A DNA stretch of 64,000 bases from NCBI GenBank assembly GCA_021186555.1, contig JAJKFL010000042.1:15972521-16036520 (forward strand), given 5' to 3'. The notes beneath the pieces are model-generated. The model saw nothing but the letters and a program-made list of their open reading frames with translations, did not search any database and was not told the origin of the DNA. The DNA comes from Reticulitermes speratus (Eukaryota; Arthropoda; Insecta; Blattodea; Rhinotermitidae). Position numbers and translations under genes: made by a program. Below, one piece after another: positions 56,626-64,000 of this stretch. Every line of letters starts with the position of its first letter. Within the stretch, counting starts at the first letter, position 1.

Positions 56626-56721
56626 ACGTTACTATCACCGTGCATCTTCACTAATTAAACATTTTTTTTACCAACCGATGCACTATTAAAACCACCTTTA
56701 TTGTAGCTTTTGTAAATATAT

Positions 56722-56769
56722 ACCCCTACATACGAGTATGTTTCGATCCTCAGATCATCGTCAGGGGGT
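56722..56769 (-). ncRNA. Hammerhead ribozyme with 5-bp stem III
   Basis: The minus strand has stem I ACCCC/GGGGU (5 bp), CUGACGA (56764-56758), an extra U, stem II GAUC/GAUC with loop UGAG, GAAA (56744-56741), then stem III ACAUA/UAUGU (5 bp) closed by loop CUCG, and GUA before the cleavage point at 56727/56726. The stem III extension is a 6-nt insertion relative to the opposite arm. This is the only site in the window predicted to fold as a stable monomer. Confidence 0.72.
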
Positions 56770-56893
56770 TTCTTTTTTGAAAGCCACTAACACTTCAAGT
56801 ACATAATTTGAAGGATCGGAGAGCACTTGTGCACAAGTGCTCTCCGATCCTTCAAATTATGTAATTGAAGTGTTAGTGGCTTTCAAAAAAGAA

Positions 56894-56936
56894 ACCCCCT
56901 GACGATGATCTGAGGATCGAAACATATGTAGGGGTA
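56894..56936 (+). ncRNA. Hammerhead ribozyme, minimal stem III
   Basis: Stem I ACCCC (56894-56898) with GGGGU (56931-56935), CUGACGA at 56899-56905, an extra U at 56906, stem II GAUC/GAUC with loop UGAG, GAAA at 56919-56922, C-AUAU-G, U929 and A930 as the cleavage residue. All invariant positions are present. Stem III is 2 bp, so activity as a dimer is more likely. Confidence 0.72.
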
Positions 56937-57000
56937 TATATTTACAAAAGCTACAATAAAGGTGGTTTTAATAGTGCATCGGTTGGTGAAAAAAATTGTT

Positions 57001-57559
57001 TTCCCACACATATATTTATGGCTCAGTGCTTAGTTAAGCAAAAAGAAAAGTTTCAGTTTCATTCTCTCATTTAAATTCTACAAGTGTTATTTCATCTTAT
57101 ACACCCCGTTGTGTTCTGCAGTATTACAAATTGGCATGTAATTTCCGACGGCACAATCGTTGATTAATGTTAATATAAAATCTTTACTATTAGCTCTAAA
57201 GGTATAATAGTAATATTCATACAGAGTTGTGTCGACGGATATTACAGGCTAATTTGTAATTCTGAAAGCGTTAATTTTAAGTGCAGTAAAACATGTTACC
57301 AAATACTGCATGTATAATTAAACGTGGGAACTTATTACATTACCAAATAAGAAATATGCATCCAACATACGGTTTGCACATACACCATTCGCATGCTTAA
57401 CACAGTGAACATAGGCATATTCAAGTTAATGTTTAAAGAATCTCTAGCCACACATATTGTTCTGTTTGCGACCACAACAATTTTAAAAATCTTAATTAGT
57501 TTGTGTTCTACGGACTTACATAATGTATATTTGTTCCCTAATATATTTTAAAGACCAAT
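57001..57559. other. No recognised feature
   Basis: No supported gene or repeat. Confidence 0.5.
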
Positions 57560-57610
57560 TGTAAACCTGAGGATGGACTGAGATAGGTCGAAACATGTAG
57601 TTCTATATAA
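57560..57610 (+). ncRNA. Candidate type I hammerhead
   Basis: CUGAGGA at 57567-57573, an extra U, stem II around GAC/GUC (3-4 bp), GAAA, C-AU-G, UA. Stem I AAC/GUU gives 3 bp next to the core. Core boxes intact, helices short. Confidence 0.5.
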
Positions 57611-57713
57611 TAAATAGAATTTCTTGTGTTTGGACAGATACTGATTTAATTTCTTGTACAATTTAATATTCTTGATTTTACCCCATGTCTGTGACAAATC
57701 ATGATTAAGGACT

Positions 57714-58005
57714 CATTCACACTGCACATGGAGCCGAGCCGAGCGGAGCGAAACCTGACCTAAACGAACCGAACCGGGCCTAGCGAGTGACCATTCACAT
57801 TGCAAGCCGAGCGAAACCTGACCTAAACGAACCGAACCGGGCCTAGCGAGTGACCATTCACATTGCAAGCCGAGCGAAACTGACCTAAACGAACCGACCG
57901 GCCTAGCGAGTGACCATTCACATTGCAAGCGAGCGAACCTGACCTAAACGAACCGAACCGGGCCTAGCGAGTGACCATTCACATTGCAAGCCGAGCCGAG
58001 ATGAA
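57714..58005. repeat. Subterminal tandem repeat of the Harbinger element
   Basis: Four units of about 64 bp, each with CATTCACATTGCA, an AGCCGAGC-type motif, CTGACCTAAACGAACCGA, and GGCCTAGCGAGTGAC. The first unit carries the terminal inverted repeat itself, so the array is a repeated copy of the element end. A minus-strand frame of 71 codons through it is spurious. Confidence 0.85.
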
Positions 58006-58410
58006 AGCAATGTAGTTGACAGTTCTGCGCTGCGACGGTGTCAAACCAAGTGCATGTGTTTTCCTTAATGGACAGTATTTGGTGAAGAAGCCTCTTAGAT
58101 ATTCAAAACAGATGTTTCTGGGTGCTCAAAACTAGCGCTAGGCGCGAAAGTTTCGTCGAGTTTCATAATCTTCAAGATGACTTACTTAAAGACAAAGAAA
58201 GGTTTAGGAGATAATTCAGAATGAACTCAGACACATATAAGTATATTTTAGAGTTAATTCACACATCAATTTAGAAGCAAAATACATATTTTGAAGGTCC
58301 ATTAGCCCTGAGGGGTGACTAATTGAGACACTGACGTAAGATAAGAACTTCAGAAAAGAGTGACAAATATAAAATATATTTATCGCAATGTTTAATGTTA
58401 TTAGATGTAA

Positions 58411-59313
58411 TTAACTGTTACATGAGGTAACAACTTTATGTTTATTTCTCAATTCAGTTATATGTCCTTTAATCATTTTGAAATCCAAAGAAGGCAATGC
58501 TAAACAAACCATAACAAAGTGAAGAATGTTGGAGAATGAAATATCTTTCAAAGGAATGAAAAAATAAATAACTTCGAATATCGCACAATTGTCGGCACTC
58601 GCTGAAAGCCTGGAAAATGATTGGCTCGACAAGTGTTGGTTGCCTTCTGTTTGGTTTAATGTTCCATCTTCGTAATTAAAGAGTTGCATTGGACGTGAAA
58701 TGGTGCTACTTTTGGTCCCTTTTTGTTTGCACGTCTCCTGAAATATCATGTCTTGAATTTTGACGCGGAGGAATATTTGCCTATCCTACTGACGTTTGTT
58801 TATAGGTTCTTTGACACTCATGAAGAAATTGTATGTTGTGTTCCAGTCCTCATGTCCACTGCCCATTGACTACATCAGACCAGCTTTTTTCTTTCAGTCT
58901 CTATCATCCCTTCTTCCACTGGGCGCTTTCCATTTCTAGGCCTCGTTCTTTGCTAAGCAGAGCCCGAGGCTTCGATGGTATGTGTTTGTGTATTGAATTC
59001 TCTGCAGAAGAGTATTCAGCAACGAAATCATCGTCGTACTAATGTAACTGTCTTTCTCATGATCAGTCGACTCCCAACCAATGAAATTGCAGGTTGCTTT
59101 CCACGTTTTTTGCATTCGACGTACCTTTCAAAAGAAAAGTGACAACTTAAACCATCTCCACTGAAACTCCATTTTGCTGGGAGAACAACCAGAATCTCCG
59201 GGTTTATTTGCTTTCATTTTGTTGAGTTCTGCATGCAATTGGTCCCCGAGATGTTTCCGTTTTTTCTTCACAGTTTTCCCTGTAATATAAGAAATACGGG
59301 AATGCGTTTCCAC
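58411..59313 (-). pseudogene. Probable MADF-BESS accessory protein of the Harbinger element
   Basis: Two minus-strand fragments. 59128-59313 holds KHLGDQLHAELNKMKANK, GDSG and QWRWFKL, the layout of the MADF DNA-binding domain (a charged helix followed by a W-x-F strand). 58411-58749 ends with a segment (IPLKDISFSNILHFVMVCLA) shaped like a BESS motif. PIF/Harbinger elements typically carry a second gene whose product escorts the transposase to the nucleus and DNA. The frame is broken between the two fragments, so it is not functional. The family call is from recall of the motif shape, not alignment. Confidence 0.5.
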
Positions 59314-59319
59314 TGAATG

Positions 59320-60230
59320 TATAATTGCAGGTTTTTGTCAATGGGTGTGTCTTATACAGCCCTGGCAGATTCCTTCAGACTCGGAATTTATACTCTCCAT
59401 TACATAATCAAAGAGGATCGTGAAGTAATTTGGAAACTCTTGGCGCCTTCACATGCCTGTGCCTACAAAAGAAACGTTACTTACGACGCCACAAATGTTC
59501 TATAAGTGGAATTTTCCACATTGTGTAGGCAGTATTGATGGAAAATATGCACTACTGAAATTTCCTTCAAGTTCAGGGAGCATGTACTGCAATTATAAGC
59601 ATTATTACTCTATTGAGCTTCAAGGCCTTGCTGATACCCCGTACAGATTGTGCTATTAATGTTGGTGCTTATGGAAAGCAACCCGATGGTGTTTTCTTTT
59701 TGTCAAAGCTTAATGTATCAGCTTCTAAACAACAATTTAAATAAGCCTGATAATAAGGAACTATCACTATCAGACACGAAACATCCGTTTGTGATTACTA
59801 GGGGACGAAGCGAATCCGTTGCTTAGCTACCTTATGACGCCATATCTCAGAGGACGGCTTACTGAGCCTGCAAGAATGTTTAATTGTTGTTTAAGCAGGG
59901 GCAGGAGAGTAATTTAGAGTGTCTTTTGGAATACTTGCAGGTAAACAGGGAATATTAAACAAGCCTATCGAAACATCTGATATGGCGGACAAGACTGTAA
60001 GAGGTATATGTGTCTTGCACAATACAGTTATAGTCAGAGAAGGTTTAGATGTGGCATCTCTCTTGGAACTAGAAAATTGTAAAGGTTCATTCAGTCCCAA
60101 TCTTGATGAACCTGAAGGTAAGGTTACACGATCTGATAACAGATCTAACTTGAGGGCAAGAAGGGTAAGAAATGTATTCACTGTTTATTTCAATAGTGAT
60201 GTGGGTCAAGTACCTGAAAACAATCGTTGA
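59320..60230 (+). pseudogene. Harbinger transposase (HARBI1-like, DDE_Tnp_4), frameshifted
   Basis: Fragments in order across three frames: GVSYTALADSFRLG with a helix ending LAPSH (59338-59460); WNFPHCVGSIDGK, where D is the first catalytic acid, then YNYKHYYSIELQGLAD (59509-59636); INVGAYGKQPDG; GDEA with the second Asp near 59801; LMTPYL then ARMFN; RVI followed by a disturbed stretch that should hold the catalytic Glu (near 59910); FGILAGK and ADKTVRGICVLHN; then a tail to the TGA at 60228. At least four frame breaks are present. The N-terminal HTH region is not visible. TTGCAG just before 59333 could be a splice acceptor, so an upstream exon may be lost or unrecognised. Confidence 0.85.
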
Positions 60231-60679
60231 TTACACCAGTGAAGAAGACTATGTAACAGACAGTGACTAAATCACATGCACTGGTCATGTAAAAATGATG
60301 AATCTCAAATCACTTTTATATTACTCCCTTAATACATGACATAATTAAATTTCAATTCATCAATTAAAGTATACAATTTTGACTAACAAGAAGAGTCACA
60401 TCCAGAGTCATTTCTTCCCACAGTTTTAGTTTAAGGTCTCTGTTTTGATAGTTTCTGTCCCTTTGTTCCCATAAAGCCCGTCTTAAATGCACGGCATTGA
60501 TTAGAGCTTCGCAATTCGTAGCGTTTACACTCTTTGCAACAAACAGGCACTTCGTGCGCAAGTCGTTAGACACTGTTATCGTCAGCTGGCGAGTACAAAC
60601 AAACATCCACCAGCGAACACCCTCGGTCAGGCTCAGTTCGGCTCGGCTCGCCTCGGCGTTCAGTGTGAAAGGGGCCTTA

Positions 60680-60900
60680 CAGAATCTGAGACATGTAGCA
60701 CGCGTGATAGAGATGAGAAATGCATACCAATTTTCACTCAGAAAACCATAAACAGATAAATAATAGGAGACGCAAAAATAGATAAGAGCATATTATTAAA
60801 GTGGATCATTCAGAAACAGGTTGTGGGGATGTGGACTACTTTCGTCTGGCTCAGGATAGGGGGAAAGATGGAGAAGTTTGTAGACAGCTGAGCGACTACT
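60680..60900 (+). mobile_element. LINE 3'-end relic
   Basis: ACATGTAGCACGCGTGATAG, GAGATGAGAAATGCATACC, AAAGTGGATCATTCAGAAAC and CTGGCTCAGGATAGGG in the LINE tail order, immediately beyond the Harbinger right end. Confidence 0.55.
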
Positions 60901-61670
60901 AACGTCCCTATGAGACCTACACTACACTCCGCGGAGTTAAGTATGATTTATAGACTGCCTAAGAATGTTTCGGTTTGAAACTCGGCCCCCATACCGGCTG
61001 TCCTGGCTGTTAAGTTTCGTATTGATCATCGGTCCCCCTCTGTATATACTTTAGTACTTCAAAAGAGGTCTCTCGCATCCCATCGAGTCCTTTCATCATT
61101 CATGGTCAACTGGACACTCTACGGTATATAACTCATTTAGTTGATATAGCGTTTTAGAATAAGCAAACAAAGGCACATAAGAAGATTAGACGGAGAAAAG
61201 CTGTAAGATTGTTTGCCCGGAAGGTTTAAGGAAAGCTGCGAAAATTTGTCAGCGGAACCGGACCCAGTGTCAGCAGACATTCCAAATGTGACACGCACGA
61301 GTGATTAGTCGCTTGAGGAAGCTGATTAGTGTTAAGTAAGAAATTCAAGTCACTGAACCGAGCAGGTGGGATCCATTCATGAACTACATTCTAACGGTTT
61401 GACAAAGGTCACTGAATGTTGTGATTGTGTCATTTACATGCTAATTTTTTTTTTCCAGAGGACCGAAATTCTATTATATTGATCGAATATAGAATTTTTC
61501 ATGGTTGTTTTTCTAGTTCTGGGTTGGGGGCGGGGAGGAGAACTGCGATGACTCTCACTCTCTCTATATTTTATACATAGTAACCACTGTCTGCACCATT
61601 AGCAACTTCAATGGTCGATAATTTTTGTTTTTCCCCATAACGAGGGTACGCAGTTATTTTATATTTATTG
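60901..61670. other. No recognised feature
   Basis: No supported gene or repeat. Confidence 0.5.
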
Positions 61671-61684
61671 ATATATAGTTGTTT

Positions 61685-62230
61685 TAGCCGATCCCAGTGG
61701 CCGTGCGGTCTAAGGCGTGGGTCTGCGGCCGCTCGCTTACTGGGATCGTGGGTTCGAATCCCACCGGGGGCATGGATGTTTGTGTTGTGTTGAAAAAGAC
61801 GGTTGTGGACCGTAAGTGACATGAAAGGACGAAAAAGGATTAATACAGAACAAAAATGGATCTAAGGGGAAAACCCAGGAATTAGTAAAAAAAAATCCCA
61901 CCGGGGGCATGGATGTTTGTGTTGTGTTAGTTGTAAGGACGGTAGCATGGAACGTAAAGTGACATGAAGGACGAAAGGATTTAAACAGTACAAAAATGGA
62001 TCAAAGGGAAAAAACCCGGACAGACAAAAAAAACACCACCGGGGGCATGGATGTCTGTCTGTTGTGAGTGTTGTGTGATGTTAGGTAGAGGTCTCTGCGA
62101 CGAGCTGGTCACTCGTCCAGAGGAGTCCTACCGACTGTGGTGTGTCTAATGAGTGTGATCGTGAAACCTCGACGAAACGAGGAGGCCCAGGCCTATATAG
62201 GGCTGTCGAGCCATAGGAAAAAAAAAATAT
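61685..62230 (+). mobile_element. SINE-A with internal triplication, 14-bp TSD
   Basis: Head GCCGATCCCAGTGGCCGTGC at 61688 and B box GGGTTCGAATCCC at 61751. The block CCACCGGGGGCATGGATGT occurs three times (about 61762, 61898, 62036). The first two are followed by a novel segment of about 115 bp absent from the other SINE-A copies; the third continues into the normal body and A-run. ATATATAGTTGTTT flanks the whole at 61671-61684 and 62231-62244. Confidence 0.88.
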
Positions 62231-62274
62231 ATATATAGTTGTTTCATATACTTGCTACCTTTATTTATGTATAG

Positions 62275-62440
62275 CGTAGTCAGTATAGTTGGCTACGCTA
62301 TGGCTGAGCCACTGACGAAGTCTAGCTCGACTCTTGACGGGCCAAAACATCGTTATTTTTTCCAAAACGTCCAGACCAGCTCTGGGGGGCCACTATCAAC
62401 TGAGTGACGGTGATAGAAGTATATAGCACTTAGCTTGTAA
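62275..62440 (+). mobile_element. SINE-D 5' part, diverged
   Basis: CGTAGTCAGTATAGTTGGCT head, GACTCTTGACGGGCC, CGTCCAGACCAGCTCTGGGG, then a break. Confidence 0.6.
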
Positions 62441-63269
62441 CGTGCTGCGTGTTGCAGCGACCGCCAGTGTCGCCTTAAAGTGAGTCGTTTCAACGTCGTT
62501 TAGCACGTAATGAATAAGGAGGGGCAAAGGTATGGGCATTTATTTTATGTTTCATAAATTTTCGACCTTCATTCAAGACTGGATACTTTTAGACAATTAC
62601 CGATTTCAAGAATTAAGGTTTTGTAATGTAAGTCGCTTAATAAACTCGTAGATATTTCAAAAAACGCGGTTTCTGATGTGATCCGACGGCCAAGCATGTT
62701 TGACCTGATATTCCTTCACACAGTTTATCTTGCAAATCGTTTTGTACAGCGGGATCCGTTTCTCCTTCAGCTTCCAATCGTCCTTGGTCTGGTTGCTACG
62801 TAAGGAAATTAGGTTTACAGTGCAAAACCTATTTACGCACAGCGTTGTTTCTTTGCTTCCTTGTCGTTTCGTTCACAAAGCTACCACAGTGAGGAGCCAC
62901 AGTGAGAAGTAATAAAAATTATTACCGTGTTTATATTTATATTATTGTAATGATGATAATAATAGAACGTAGTTTCTTTACATCAGAAGAGTTCAGTGTA
63001 AGAAAAACGCTGGCAAAGAACACGCGCTGTCGCTAATTAATTCTTAGATAATACCTATCTGTGTTCTCATATTTTGTTCACTCCAGTCTATCCAAGAAGG
63101 GTTCCACTTATACTTCGTATGTATTCAAAATACAGAAATCGGTTTTTCGGCTATTTAATACCGTCATTTCAGGTGCAGAGAATAATCAGCATGATTAAAA
63201 TACGGTATGTTCACGATAAATTAAACAAAAATTTGAATTTTCTGTGTCACCAGAAGGTAGAAGTACTAT
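62441..63269. other. No recognised feature
   Basis: No supported gene or repeat. Confidence 0.5.
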
Positions 63270-63530
63270 CCGCTCTGCGAGATTTGAAGTTCCCACTGCG
63301 ATGTTGCCTAAAACTCCGGTCTTTTGGGAAGCGAAGTCATGTCACTGGACGAGCAGTTCCCGACGTTTCGAAGGACTATAGGACTTTCATCTTCAGGGCC
63401 AATTAGTCCAAGTCTCTTTGGACTGCTTGTTTCTGAAGATTAAGGCATTTCCGGAACTACTCGCCAAGCGACACACAATGTCACATCCCAGAATACTTCA
63501 GTCTTCCGCTAACTCCTAATTTGCCTGCAG
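63270..63530. repeat. Decayed inverted repeat with hammerhead-like motif
   Basis: Arms about 63300-63415 and 63421-63530. Left edge AGATTTGAAGTTCCCACTGC with CTTTTGGGAAGCGAAGTC; right edge CATCCCAGAATACTTCAGTC. The right-arm core has lost its GAAA. Confidence 0.55.
63356..63402 (-). ncRNA. Candidate hammerhead, weak helices
   Basis: The minus strand has CUGAAGA, an extra U, stem II GAAAG/CCUUC with one mismatch, GAAA, and CGUC giving a GUC triplet. Stem I begins CC/GG and then fails. Core boxes intact. Confidence 0.45.
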
Positions 63531-63599
63531 ATAACGGGCAAACACAAGAGACACTTGTCAGTGTAACAGATATAGCGGTCGAGATTCAAACTGGCATGG

Positions 63600-63862
63600 T
63601 AAAGGTAAAGAAGATAACGTTTTCCCTGTTCATACCATGAAGACACACAGAGGGAGGAGAGGTAGAGCTTCACTCATTCCTAACATCAGAACGAGATGGA
63701 GGTGAGTGGTAAACGTCACGCCCCTGCCGCTTTACCCCCAGGAAAAACCTGTGTACCTAATAAACAGGAGTATGGGTGGGCGTTTTCTGGAGAAGAGATT
63801 CGAAACCGAATCATCCAGCCGTAGTCTGGTGTCTATGCCAGCTTAGCTATCCTGGCTCCCTG
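63600..63862 (-). mobile_element. SINE-D, near full length
   Basis: AGAGGGAGGAGAGGTAGAGC, GAGATGGAGGTGAGTGG, CCCCTGCCGCTTTACCCCC, and a tRNA-like head ending GCTTAGCTATCCTGGC. Flanked by an A-run on the right only; no duplication identified. Confidence 0.8.
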
Positions 63863-64000
63863 AAACTGGATGTGTGCCTTAAAAAAAGCGTGTACAACGT
63901 TACCGCTACATCAACCTGCTCGGCCATATTGAAATGTGTAGACATTTGTGTTCTCACTAAGAAGGCTGAAGCCCTCAGCGGTGTTAGTCAGCAGGGTACA
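63863..64000. other. No recognised feature
   Basis: Window edge, nothing recognised. Confidence 0.5.

Larger units (their letters stand above)
56661..57000. mobile_element. Spacerless 340-bp palindrome with a hammerhead on each arm
   Basis: Arms of about 170 bp meet without spacer at CACTTGTGCACAAGTG (centre 56831/56832). The outer edge CCAACCGATGCAC and the flank CACCGTGCAT (56637-56647) are shared with the other family-one repeats. The arms differ by a few substitutions and one 6-nt indel in the ribozyme, so the second arm is not a simple assembly duplicate. Confidence 0.8.
57708..60676. mobile_element. PIF/Harbinger DNA transposon, about 3 kb
   Basis: Left end GGACTCATTCACACTGCACA (57709) and right end, reversed, GGCCCCTTTCACACTGAACG, both running into GAGCCGAGC-rich sequence. 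TTA on both sides (57705-57707, 60677-60679) fits the three-base TWA target of this superfamily. Inside are a broken transposase on the plus strand and a broken MADF-type accessory gene on the minus strand, head to head. Confidence 0.85.

Noticed and set aside
57713..57928. 71-codon frame with repeated QCEWSLARP
   Set aside because: Product of the 64-bp subterminal repeat, not a repeat protein.
59891..60181. Minus-strand 96-codon frame
   Set aside because: Antisense shadow of the Harbinger transposase C-terminal part.
1..64000. Penelope reverse transcriptase or GIY-YIG endonuclease to go with the hammerheads
   Set aside because: None of the open frames shows reverse transcriptase or GIY-YIG motifs; the coding partner is absent from this window.

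Overview
This 64 kb window is eukaryotic nuclear DNA, almost certainly from an arthropod and probably an insect with a large, repeat-rich genome. I could not recognise a single intact host gene, exon, rRNA or complete tRNA gene. Almost everything identifiable is a transposable element, a decayed copy of one, or simple and tandem repeat. The translated relics (short fragments of the type found in SINE and LINE debris of cockroach-like genomes) are compatible with Blattodea, but that placement rests on memory of similar fragments and is low confidence.

Layout. (1) Six families of tRNA-derived SINEs, called SINE-A to SINE-F here, are scattered throughout. Several have clear target-site duplications (TSDs) of 10-15 bp (1117-1417, 12019-12298, 29776-30111, 33314-33579, 48176-48463, 61671-62244). 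(2) 5'-truncated 3' ends of one LINE family occur at 9604-9985 and 45170-45675, with about nine more degraded copies. (3) Two full-length DNA transposons carry terminal inverted repeats (TIRs): a 1.3 kb mariner (46805-48100) and a 3 kb PIF/Harbinger element (57708-60676). Both have transposase genes broken by frameshifts and stops. (4) A 2.26 kb element with about 84-bp inverted ends (35994-38257) holds an 18-copy, 86-bp satellite. (5) A three-copy interspersed repeat of unknown class lies at 4315, 25950 and 45845, and there are many microsatellites and minisatellites.

The most interesting layer is a set of inverted repeats and palindromes (5649-5987, 10003-10125, 13088-13777, 16649-16773, 31567-31660, 48758-48978, 50560-50870, 52142-52306, 56661-57000, 63300-63530). 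Most of them, plus several solo copies, contain a motif that reads as a minimal type I hammerhead ribozyme: CUGANGA, then stem II, GAAA, a 2-bp stem III, UH, and stem I. I count about 28 sites. Twelve keep both the CUGANGA and GAAA boxes, and three (49258-49310 and both arms of 56661-57000) also have 5-6 bp of stem I. Type I hammerheads with tiny stem III are established for Penelope-like retroelements and animal retrozymes; assigning these sites to that group is my inference, since no Penelope reverse transcriptase is visible here.

The regions between these features show no coding signal I can support. The open reading frames there are short, lack family motifs, and often overlap SINE sequence.
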